A stretch of DNA of 64,000 nt from contig CBDDOJ010000002.1 of assembly GCA_965231865.1 (NCBI GenBank), positions 806,001-870,000 on the forward strand, in the 5' to 3' direction. This document shows positions 16,905 to 24,491 of the stretch, one piece after another. The translations under genes were made by a program, and so were the position numbers. The stretch comes from WTGA01 sp965231865. GTDB lineage: Bacteria; Pseudomonadota; Gammaproteobacteria; Arenicellales; Poriferihabitantaceae. Each line of letters begins with the position of its first letter. Within the stretch, counting starts at the first letter, position 1. The notes beneath the pieces were generated by a model. The model was not told the DNA's origin. It searched no databases and was given only the letters and a program-made list of their open reading frames with translations.

Positions 16905-17282
16905 ATGACAGACAGAAAAACAGTATTGATGGTGGGCTGGAATCCGGATGTGGTGGATTACAGCCGGTGGCCGGGTCTCACTGCCGAAAAAGTGCGCCAT
17001 GCATTGAATGCCGATGCGGACCGCCTCAATGCCCTGGGTTATGCGGCGGAACTCTGCTTTATTCATGACAGCGAAAGTGCGGCCCGGGAGGTGGCGGCAG
17101 CACTGGACAAACGGGCCTGGGATTGTGTTCTGATCGGGGCCGGGGTGCGAAAGGATGAGGCCCAGTTTCTCGTCTTTGAGGCCCTGGTCAACACGGTGCA
17201 CCACCTTGCACCGGCCGCGAAGATATGCTTCAACACCGGCCCCACTGATTCGGTGGATGCCGTTCAGCGCTGGATGGGATGA
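16905..17282 (+). CDS. conserved hypothetical protein
   Basis: 125-aa protein that I do not assign to a named family. It looks like a small alpha/beta domain: strand VLMVGWNPDVVDY, a helix with DADRLNALGY, strand AELCFIH, helix SAAREVAAALD, strand WDCVLIGAGVR, then KICFNTGPTDSVDAVQRW. The GAGVRKDEAQFLVFEALVNTVHH segment resembles proteins seen beside dehydrogenases in soil and marine bacteria. The ATG at 16905 has a GGAAAG ribosome-binding site 5-6 bases upstream and is preferred over the GTG at 16872. No signal peptide or membrane segment. Confidence 0.7.
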   Translation: MTDRKTVLMVGWNPDVVDYSRWPGLTAEKVRHALNADADRLNALGYAAELCFIHDSESAAREVAAALDKRAWDCVLIGAGVRKDEAQFLVFEALVNTVHHLAPAAKICFNTGPTDSVDAVQRWMG

Positions 17283-17410
17283 AGCCTGGGATGAAGTCGT
17301 TGAACGGCGGGTTCCCGGAAAACCGCGGGCTGCCCCGGGACAGGAGTTTTGCGGCAGTCTCCCGGCCCCGGGGATGACCTGAGCGGTCCCGATTCCGGAT
17401 TTTCAGAGCA

Positions 17411-18748
17411 TTGCAGTTTGCCGCTTCCAAATTGCCCGCTGACCTGACGGGGTCGGGATGGTATCAAATCCTGCCGCCGCCTCCTGCAGCGCGCATCCTG
17501 GACCGGGACATCCGGGCAGACTGGGTCATCATCGGTGCCGGTTTCGCTGGCCTGAGTGCCGCCCGGCGAATTCGTCAAAAATCACCTTCGGATACCGTCG
17601 CAGTTCTGGATGCCCAGCGCATCGCCTGGGGCGCGGCCGGGCGCAACAGCGGTTTTTTCATTGATCTTCCCCACAATCTGCAAAGCGATGATTATGTGAG
17701 CGACCGGTCAGAAGACCTGAGGCAGATTGAAATGAACCGATTCGCCATTGGGTATGCGAAATCGATGATTGACGAATTTGGCCTGGAGTCCTTTGCTTCC
17801 TCCACCGGACGAATCCAGGCGGCTGCGGACCCGGTGGGCCTGGATGCGCTGCATTCCTATTCCCGGCATCTGGAAAAGCTGGGGGAACCATTTACCCGGC
17901 ACAATAAGAAGGGACTCAAAGCACTGACCGGCTCGGAGTACTATTTGGGCGGCATTCATCTGCCGGGATGCCTGCTTGTCCAGCCCGCCGGGTATATTCG
18001 GGGGATTGCCCAGGGGCTGTGCAGCAAAGAGCAAGGCCATCCCATCGATATTTTCGAGAACAGCCCGGCGGTGAAGATTGAAACCGGTCCTTCCCTTCGC
18101 GTGGTCACCCCGAAAGGGTCCGTGGTGGCGGGCAGGGTGATTCTCACCGTCAATGGCCACCTCGAATCCTTTGGCCTCTTCAAACGGCGGCTGATGCACA
18201 TTTTCCTGTATGCCAGCATGACCCGGGCACTGGCAGCCGGGGAGCAGCGGGACCTCGGCGGGGAGCCGGAATGGGGAATCACTCCGGCACATCCCATGGG
18301 CTCCACAATACGAAGAACCCGGGACCACCGGATACTGGTCCGGAATTCGATTACCTACAATCCCCAGCGGGAAACCACTGTGCCGCTTGTTTCAGCGGCA
18401 GGGAAGAAGCAGGAGGAGTCCTTTGCAGCGAGATTCCCCATGCTGGGCCAGGTGGAGATGGAATATCGCTGGAGCGGGCAGTTGTGTCTTTCACGAAATT
18501 CCGTTCCGGTATTCGGAGAAATTGAAAAAGGACTGTATGCGGCCTGTTGTCAAAATGGCCTGGGGGCCACCCAGGGCACGCTCGCCGGAATGCTGATCGT
18601 GGACCACGCGGGGGGAGATAATCATGCCATGGTCCGGGACAGGCTGCAGTGTGCCCCCCCGCAAAAACTTTTTCCCGAACCCTTCATGAGCCTGGGGGTC
18701 AACACCCGGTTGTGGTGGGGACGGCGGCAGGCAGGCAGGGAATTGTAG
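17411..18748 (+). CDS. FAD-dependent oxidoreductase, gamma-glutamylputrescine oxidase (PuuB/OrdL)-like
   Basis: DAO-family flavoprotein, up to 445 aa. The N-terminal SGWYQILPPPPAAR leads into the FAD-binding motif ADWVIIGAGFAGLSAARRI and the flavin loop AWGAAGRNSGFFID typical of the PuuB/OrdL group. The C-terminus has YAACCQNGLGATQGTLAGMLI. These enzymes oxidise secondary or primary amines such as glutamylputrescine, sarcosine or other N-methyl amines. The start is uncertain: the frame begins with TTG 17411, a second in-frame TTG is at 17432, and no ATG precedes the family-conserved region. No aminotransferase or puu gene lies beside it. Confidence 0.82.
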   Translation: MQFAASKLPADLTGSGWYQILPPPPAARILDRDIRADWVIIGAGFAGLSAARRIRQKSPSDTVAVLDAQRIAWGAAGRNSGFFIDLPHNLQSDDYVSDRSEDLRQIEMNRFAIGYAKSMIDEFGLESFASSTGRIQAAADPVGLDALHSYSRHLEKLGEPFTRHNKKGLKALTGSEYYLGGIHLPGCLLVQPAGYIRGIAQGLCSKEQGHPIDIFENSPAVKIETGPSLRVVTPKGSVVAGRVILTVNGHLESFGLFKRRLMHIFLYASMTRALAAGEQRDLGGEPEWGITPAHPMGSTIRRTRDHRILVRNSITYNPQRETTVPLVSAAGKKQEESFAARFPMLGQVEMEYRWSGQLCLSRNSVPVFGEIEKGLYAACCQNGLGATQGTLAGMLIVDHAGGDNHAMVRDRLQCAPPQKLFPEPFMSLGVNTRLWWGRRQAGREL

Positions 18749-18776
18749 TTCCCGGACGGCTTTCTCACCCGAAACC

Positions 18777-19967
18777 ATGGAAACCGTCTCATTTTCCCCC
18801 ACACAGGCCCGGAAGCTGGCGTTGTTGAGTCAGCAGGTGCTGGGGCTGCCAAGGACCGGCAAGGCACTGGACAGTACTTTCAACGCCATTTCCCATCTGG
18901 GTTATATCCAGATTGATACGATATCGGTGATTCAGCGTGCCCATCATCATACCCTCTGGAACCGCAATCCCCGCTACGCGACGGACCATCTGAACAAGCT
19001 CCTGGAGCAGAAAAAGGTATTTGAATACTGGTCCCATGCCGCGGCTTATCTGCCCATGGAGGATTATCGTTTCTCCCTGCCGAACAAGGAATCCATCGCC
19101 AGGGGAAGACAGCTCTGGTTTGACTGCGACCCCGCCGTGAAACAGGGGGTACTGCAGCGGATTCGCGCGGAAGGGCCGCTGCAATCCAGGAATTTTGAAA
19201 ACCATGGAAAAACAAAATTGCCCATGTGGGAATGGAAGCCGGCCAAATACGCCCTGGAACAACTGTTCATGGAGGGCCGGCTGATGGTGGCCAGGCGGGA
19301 GAATTTCCAGAAAGTGTATGACCTGGCGGAACGGGTACTCCCCGACGGCCTGGATGTGTCCATGCCTACGAAGGAGGAGTTTGCCCGGAAACTGATCCTT
19401 CAATACCTGGATGCCCATGGTTTCGGGGATGCCGCTGAAATCGCGTACCTGCGAAAGGGAGTGAAGAAAACCGTCCAGTACTGCCTGGACAGCATGGCCG
19501 AAGACAACGAGCTGGTCCGGGTATCCATTCAGGGCCACCCCGGTTTCACCCGGGTCTCCAGCCTTGATCTGCTGGACCGGCGGCTCCCGCTTTCCCGGCT
19601 CAGGATCCTGTCGCCGTTTGACAACCTGGTGATCCAGAGAAAGCGAATAAAGCGCCTGTTTGGTTTTGACTACCAGGTGGAATGCTATGTGCCGGCGGAC
19701 AGGAGGAAGTATGGTTATTTCTGTCTTCCCGTCCTGTGGAATGCAAAATTCGTTGCCCGGCTGGACTGCAAGGCGGACCGGAAGACCGGAACGCTGAGAA
19801 TACGGAACCTGGTGCTGGAATCCGGATTGCGGCAAAAAGAAGCCTTTGCCCGGGCCCTGGCCCGGGAACTGGAAAACTTTATGGGTTTCAACGGATGTTC
19901 CGTCCTCCGGGTCGAACGGGTTTCGAACCCATCTTTGAAGAAGTTCCTGGCATCGAAATTTTCCTGA
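18777..19967 (+). CDS. ycaQ: YcaQ/AlkX-type DNA glycosylase (winged-helix HTH_42 family)
   Basis: 396-aa DNA glycosylase of the AlkX (YcaQ) branch, known to unhook interstrand crosslinks and remove bulky N-alkyl lesions. The catalytic region LGYIQIDTISVIQRAHHHTLWNRNP carries the QxD motif (QID) that distinguishes AlkX from the QxQ motif of AlkZ. It contains three tandem winged-helix units by family structure, seen here as alternating helical blocks. LRILSPFDNLVIQRKRIKRLFGFDYQVE and the PADRRKYGYFCLPVLW segment are further family signatures. Length is normal. The EamA transporter gene follows after 18 bp, suggesting co-transcription. Confidence 0.9.
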   Translation: METVSFSPTQARKLALLSQQVLGLPRTGKALDSTFNAISHLGYIQIDTISVIQRAHHHTLWNRNPRYATDHLNKLLEQKKVFEYWSHAAAYLPMEDYRFSLPNKESIARGRQLWFDCDPAVKQGVLQRIRAEGPLQSRNFENHGKTKLPMWEWKPAKYALEQLFMEGRLMVARRENFQKVYDLAERVLPDGLDVSMPTKEEFARKLILQYLDAHGFGDAAEIAYLRKGVKKTVQYCLDSMAEDNELVRVSIQGHPGFTRVSSLDLLDRRLPLSRLRILSPFDNLVIQRKRIKRLFGFDYQVECYVPADRRKYGYFCLPVLWNAKFVARLDCKADRKTGTLRIRNLVLESGLRQKEAFARALARELENFMGFNGCSVLRVERVSNPSLKKFLASKFS

Positions 19968-19985
19968 CGGACACCACAGACTTTC

Positions 19986-20876
19986 ATGTTCTCTTCGTTT
20001 TCCAATCAGGCCAAGGGGTTGCTGATTACCGGGCTGGGTGTGCTGGTGATCAGCCCGGATGGACTGTTGGTCCGGTTGATCTCCACGGACGTGTTGACCA
20101 TTACATTCTGGCGGGGATTGTTCTACAGCATTGGCATGCTTATGCTGCTGGTGCTGTATTATCGAAAGGGGATTGTCGAGGCTTTTTTCAATATCGGCAT
20201 CCCGGGATTGTGGATGGCCGCCCTGTATTTTCTGGGGAATTTGAGTTTTATCTACTCCCTGACCCATACCGCGGTGGCGAATACGCTGTTTATCATCAGT
20301 ACGACCCCTTTTTTTGCGGCATTGATCGCCTGGCTGTTTCTCAGGCAGAAGGTGGACCGGCGAACCTGGGTGGCAATCAGCGCCGCTTCCGCGGGCATCC
20401 TCATTATCTGTTCCGGGAAGAATGTGATGCCGGATGCGTACCTGGGAAATCTGGCGGGACTGATGGCGGCGTTTACCCTGGCGGCGAGTTTCACCCTGGT
20501 GGCGCACTACCGGGACCGGGACCTGTTGCCTTCATTTGTCCTGGGCGGTTTTTTGATGGCCCTGGTCCTGGAGCCGTTTGTCCTGCCTTCCCAGACCACG
20601 GACCGGGACCTGTTGTACTTGTTCCTGATGGGATTCGTCATGCTGCCCATCGCAGCGACCATGATGTTCCTCGGGCCCAAATACATTTCCGCGCCGGAGG
20701 TTGGTCTGCTGATGCTGCTTGAATCCGTGTTTGGCCCTCTCTGGGTGTGGATGATGCTGGAGGAACACCCCGGTAACCTGACCCTGCTGGGAGGTGCCAT
20801 TGTCATCGCCACCCTGGCCATTCATTCCGTGCTTGCAATGAAAAAAGCGCCGGCATTTCCGGGAAAAGGACCCTGA
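19986..20876 (+). CDS. EamA/DMT-superfamily transporter
   Basis: 296-aa inner-membrane protein with about ten hydrophobic segments in two EamA repeats. The first is around FWRGLFYSIGMLMLLVLYY and the second around LGNLAGLMAAFTLAASFTLVAHY. The PTFFAALIAWLFL-type and EVGLLMLLESVFGPLWVWMMLEEHP segments at the repeat ends are typical of drug/metabolite exporters. Substrate unknown. It starts 18 bp after ycaQ on the same strand. Confidence 0.9.
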   Translation: MFSSFSNQAKGLLITGLGVLVISPDGLLVRLISTDVLTITFWRGLFYSIGMLMLLVLYYRKGIVEAFFNIGIPGLWMAALYFLGNLSFIYSLTHTAVANTLFIISTTPFFAALIAWLFLRQKVDRRTWVAISAASAGILIICSGKNVMPDAYLGNLAGLMAAFTLAASFTLVAHYRDRDLLPSFVLGGFLMALVLEPFVLPSQTTDRDLLYLFLMGFVMLPIAATMMFLGPKYISAPEVGLLMLLESVFGPLWVWMMLEEHPGNLTLLGGAIVIATLAIHSVLAMKKAPAFPGKGP

Positions 20877-20903
20877 CCGGTCCCGGTACGCCAGGTAATT
20901 TCG

Positions 20904-21743
20904 TCAGTTTGAACCGGTTTCGGGGCCCGGTGTCAGCCCGACCTCTCCAATGGTATGGCCCCAGCTTTGTTTGGCACTGAGATATCGCCGGTTCCATTTC
21001 GATACACCGGCAATATGCTGTTCAACGGAGATTTTTGTCAAACCGGCGGTTTCCAGGTCCCGGATCTTGTTTGGATTGTTGGTGAGTAGGCGAAAGGGCC
21101 GATTGCCGAGAAAATGGAGGATGAGGGAGGCGGCGTCGGAAAAATCCCGGGAATCCGTGGGCAGGCCCAGGGATTCATTGGCCTGGTAGGTATTTTCACC
21201 GGCATCCTGCAGGAGATAGGTGGCGGCCTTTGCCCACAATCCGATCCCCCGGCCTTCGTGCCCCGCCATGTAGACAATCATCCCTCCTCCGGGATTGGCG
21301 GAAATACGTTCCACGGCCAATGCAAGCTGGGGACCGCATTCACAGCGCTCGGAACCAAACACATCTCCGGTCAGGCAGTTTGAATGCACCCGGACCATCG
21401 GCTCCTGTGAGCCGGTCGGGTCTCCGATCATCAGTACGCTGTTCACCGCCATGAAGGACGCGAGTTTGGAAAACAGGTTTTCCCCCCCGGTTTTCCTCAG
21501 TTCACTGGCCAGCGATTCCACCTTGTCCAGTTCCGTACTCCTTACGGCGGCATACCACCGGGCCTCATGGGATCGGTTGTGCAGCTTCAGCGGCAGGGGA
21601 ATCGGTCCCAGAAGGTTGATCACCAACTGGTCCCCGGGCAGGGAGTCATCCATGGAAAGGGTTCTGCCCTGGCGGTCGATACGGAAAAGTGTTCCGGATG
21701 CGGCCAGCCGTTTGCGGACGTTCGGGTTCAAATAGGTAAACAT
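20904..21743 (-). CDS. GTP cyclohydrolase II (RibA)-like protein
   Basis: 279-aa protein with the RibA domain. The zinc site is visible in HSNCLTGDVFGSERCECGPQLA (three Cys) and the catalytic Arg loop in MAGHEGRGIGLWAKAATYLLQ, where RibA normally has QEGRGIGL. LTNNPNKIRDLETAGL is the typical C-terminal GTP-binding segment. In riboflavin synthesis RibA opens the guanine ring of GTP. The N-terminal ~90 residues are not the DHBP synthase (RibB) domain, and no other rib gene lies nearby, so this may be a paralogue with another pathway role. Divergent from the desaturase, 78 bp apart. Confidence 0.83.
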   Translation of the reverse strand: MFTYLNPNVRKRLAASGTLFRIDRQGRTLSMDDSLPGDQLVINLLGPIPLPLKLHNRSHEARWYAAVRSTELDKVESLASELRKTGGENLFSKLASFMAVNSVLMIGDPTGSQEPMVRVHSNCLTGDVFGSERCECGPQLALAVERISANPGGGMIVYMAGHEGRGIGLWAKAATYLLQDAGENTYQANESLGLPTDSRDFSDAASLILHFLGNRPFRLLTNNPNKIRDLETAGLTKISVEQHIAGVSKWNRRYLSAKQSWGHTIGEVGLTPGPETGSN

Positions 21744-21821
21744 GGTATATTGACATTTTTGTGATAGGCTAAGCGTACTCCAGCAGGATGAAAAACGGTA
21801 TTGAAACCATCGATTTTTTGT

Positions 21822-22724
21822 ATGAAAACCCGTGAATCCAACCGGCTGGCCGACCCGGTGGAACTGGAACCGCTGGTGCGAAAAAACAATCTCAGGGGGC
21901 TGGTCCAGCTTTCAATACACGCCGGGCTCATCGTATCGGCCGGGTGGGGGCTGGGAGCCGCGACCCATTGGGCGGTGCATTGCCTGATGAGCATGCTCCT
22001 TGGCATCGGGCTGGTATTCGTTTTTGCCCCACTGCATGAATCGATCCACAAAACCGCATTCAGGACCCGGCGCCTGAATGCCGTCGTGGGCGGGATCTGC
22101 GGCTTCATCATCCTGCTGCCGCCCCGGTATTTCCAGGCTTTTCACATGGCCCACCACCGGTTTACCCAGGTGGAAGGCAAAGACCCGGAACTGGATGTCG
22201 GCAAGCCGGAAACGGGGTCCCGATACCTGTGGCATGTGTCGGGTCTGCCCTACTGGACCGGGCAGGTCCGGACGCTGTGCCGGCTCGCATCGGGCAATGC
22301 GGACATCCATTATATCCACCGGGCGAAACGGCCTGCCGTAGTCCGGGAGGCACGGGGGTTCCTGCTGGGGTACACGGCGGTATTTACCGGGGGCATGCTC
22401 TTCGGCCTTACGGAAATTCTGGTGTACTGGGTTATCCCGGTTTTGGCCGGGCAGCCATTTTTGCGGTTGTTTCTGCTTGCGGAGCATACGCTTTGCCCTA
22501 CCGGCCCCAATATGCTTGAGAATACCCGGACCACCGTCACGAATCCCCTGGTACGGTTCCTGTGCTGGAACATGTGCTATCACGTGGAGCACCATGTCTG
22601 GCCGTCGATTCCATTTCATCAACTGGCACGCGCCCATCGCCTTGCCAGGCCCCACATCCGCTTTCTGGCCGCTGGTTATTTTGCTGTCAACCGTCAGATT
22701 CTGCACGCCACCGGCCGTCGGTAG
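21822..22724 (+). CDS. fatty acid desaturase family protein
   Basis: 300-aa membrane di-iron desaturase/hydroxylase. Three histidine boxes that bind the iron pair are present: HESIHK (~residue 70), HHRFTQ (~110) and HVEHH (~255). Hydrophobic segments lie between them (SMLLGIGLVFVFAPL, VVGGICGFIILLP, YTAVFTGGMLFGLTEILVYWVI). Length is short for lipid desaturases, closer to the carotenoid/alkane hydroxylase-like soluble-substrate group, so the substrate need not be a fatty acid. ATG 21822 is used; a TTG at 21801 is possible. The ammonia-lyase homologue begins 21 bp downstream, so the two are probably co-transcribed. Confidence 0.85.
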   Translation: MKTRESNRLADPVELEPLVRKNNLRGLVQLSIHAGLIVSAGWGLGAATHWAVHCLMSMLLGIGLVFVFAPLHESIHKTAFRTRRLNAVVGGICGFIILLPPRYFQAFHMAHHRFTQVEGKDPELDVGKPETGSRYLWHVSGLPYWTGQVRTLCRLASGNADIHYIHRAKRPAVVREARGFLLGYTAVFTGGMLFGLTEILVYWVIPVLAGQPFLRLFLLAEHTLCPTGPNMLENTRTTVTNPLVRFLCWNMCYHVEHHVWPSIPFHQLARAHRLARPHIRFLAAGYFAVNRQILHATGRR

Positions 22725-22745
22725 CCCAGTGGGACGGTCCCCGCC

Positions 22746-24275
22746 ATGAGTGTGCCCATTGTCCTGAACGGCACCAATCTCGGGATATACCGGCTCGTCC
22801 GCTATTCCCGGGGCAGGGAATTCCGGTTCGATCTTTCGGAAGAATCGAAAACAGGAATCGCGGCGGCCAGGCAGGTGGTTGAAAAAGCCCTGGCAGGCGG
22901 GGACCCCGTATACGGACTGACCACCGGGCTCGGGGCCAAGGTGACCCGCCGGCTGAGCGATGAGGAACAGGAGGACTTTTCTTGCCAGACACTGCGTGGA
23001 CGGGGGCATTCCCTGGGGGAGCCCATGCCGGTAGAGGTCATTCGGGGGAGTATGATCACGAGATTGAATACCCTGGCCCTGGGTGTCTCCGGGGCGTCAC
23101 CACACCTCGGGGAGTTTATCCGGGAGTGCCTGAACCGTCATCTGACGCCGGTGGTCGGATGCAGGGGGTCCATTGGTGCCGGCGACCTGTGCTGGGGCGC
23201 AACCATGGGGCTGGCGTTTCTGGGGGAGGGCCGGATGTATGATCCCCGGCATCGAATTGTGCCGGCCCGGGAGGCCCTGCGGAGTGCCGGGCTATCGCCC
23301 CTGGAACCTGGACCCAAGGATGGCCTGGTGCTTGCGAACCATTCCAGCTTCTCCGCCACCCTGTCCGCCTTTGCCGTGCACGAGGCTTCCGTGCTCATTG
23401 ATGCGGCCCAGGCGGCGACCGCGATGACCATGCAGGCCTTCCGTGCCAACCCTTCCCCCCTGGATCCGTTTGTTGCGGGCCTGAGCGGGCATCCCGGGGT
23501 GGTGGAAGCGGCGGGCACGCTGAGACAATTGCGGGGTGCCGAACCCGCCGGCAGTGGCCGGGCCCGGGGCATTCAGGATCCGTTGTCCATACGAAATGCG
23601 GCCCAGGTGCATGGTGCCGCGCTGTCGGCATTGAAATTTGCACGGAGCATCGTGAATGCCGAGTTGAATGCGTCTTCAGACAGTCCGGTGGTGGATGTGG
23701 AAAAGCAGCGCATCGTATCCAGCGGTGGCTTTTATACGGCCCATCTCACCGTCGCGGTGGAAACGGTGAGCCGGTCGGTATTGCAGCTTGCCGTGACCCA
23801 GCTGGCCAGGATGGAGAAACTGCTGAGTCACCGGTTCAGCGGCCTGCCCCGGTTTCTGGCCTCTCCCGGGGCGAATTCAAATGGTTTTGCGCCGGTGATG
23901 AAGCTGGCCGAATCCATGCTGGGGGAAATCAAGATGCTCACTGCCCCGGTAGACCACTGGCCCGGCGTCAACGCAGACGGCATGGAGGATATACAGCCTA
24001 ACTCGCCACTGGCGGCGCAGTCACTCAGAAAAGCCCTGGCACTGTGCCGGCACCTGAGTGCCATGGAAATGATGTTTTCAGCCCAGGCCCTTGAATTGAG
24101 CGGACAGCTGGACCGGTCCTCTTCGGCGATCACCGAATTGTACACGGCGGTGAGAGCCGTGGTTCCCAGGCTGGACAATGACCGGCCCATGGGAGAAGAG
24201 ATCGAGGCGCTGGCGGATAAAATCGAACAGGCTGAACTCCCCTGTGTCGGCAAGCCGGGGAACCCGGCAGCCTGA
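22746..24275 (+). CDS. histidine/phenylalanine ammonia-lyase superfamily protein lacking the MIO serine
   Basis: 509-aa protein clearly homologous to HutH/PAL: VYGLTTGLGAKVT (equivalent to YGINTGFG, catalytic Tyr at 56), SNGFAPVMKLAESML, and NSPLAAQSLRKALALCRHLSAMEMM. The cofactor loop, however, reads GSIGAGDL (141-148), where active members have GSVGASGDL. The Ser of the Ala-Ser-Gly triad that cyclises into MIO is missing by an in-frame one-codon deletion. MIO cannot form, so a normal ammonia-lyase mechanism is unlikely. From memory, ergothionase, which eliminates trimethylamine from ergothioneine, is a HAL-like enzyme that works without MIO; an elimination on a betaine substrate is a reasonable hypothesis. 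A real HutH with an intact loop is encoded at 33083. Confidence 0.85.
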   Translation: MSVPIVLNGTNLGIYRLVRYSRGREFRFDLSEESKTGIAAARQVVEKALAGGDPVYGLTTGLGAKVTRRLSDEEQEDFSCQTLRGRGHSLGEPMPVEVIRGSMITRLNTLALGVSGASPHLGEFIRECLNRHLTPVVGCRGSIGAGDLCWGATMGLAFLGEGRMYDPRHRIVPAREALRSAGLSPLEPGPKDGLVLANHSSFSATLSAFAVHEASVLIDAAQAATAMTMQAFRANPSPLDPFVAGLSGHPGVVEAAGTLRQLRGAEPAGSGRARGIQDPLSIRNAAQVHGAALSALKFARSIVNAELNASSDSPVVDVEKQRIVSSGGFYTAHLTVAVETVSRSVLQLAVTQLARMEKLLSHRFSGLPRFLASPGANSNGFAPVMKLAESMLGEIKMLTAPVDHWPGVNADGMEDIQPNSPLAAQSLRKALALCRHLSAMEMMFSAQALELSGQLDRSSSAITELYTAVRAVVPRLDNDRPMGEEIEALADKIEQAELPCVGKPGNPAA

Positions 24276-24491
24276 AAACGGGTGCCGGCCCACGCCACCG
24301 GCAGGGTGCCCGGGAGATGAATGCCGGGTTTTATGGGGAATAACGGCCGCCTTTTCAGGATAGAATGGGGGAGGGAAGACGGATTCCGGATCACTCCCTT
24401 TCCCTGTATGCCCGATACCGGCCAGTGAAGTCCGGCCGGGCCTGCCGGCAATGCGTGCAGGGACTCCATTCAGGGCCCCGCGCCGGCGGAG

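Noticed and set aside
18789..20507. 572-codon open frame on the minus strand opposite ycaQ and the EamA gene
   Set aside because: Its translation is rich in Gln, His and Pro without any family motif, and it is antisense to two well-supported genes; a GC-driven shadow frame.
22746..24275. Naming the second ammonia-lyase homologue hutH
   Set aside because: The cofactor-forming serine is missing and a proper HutH is encoded in the hut cluster.
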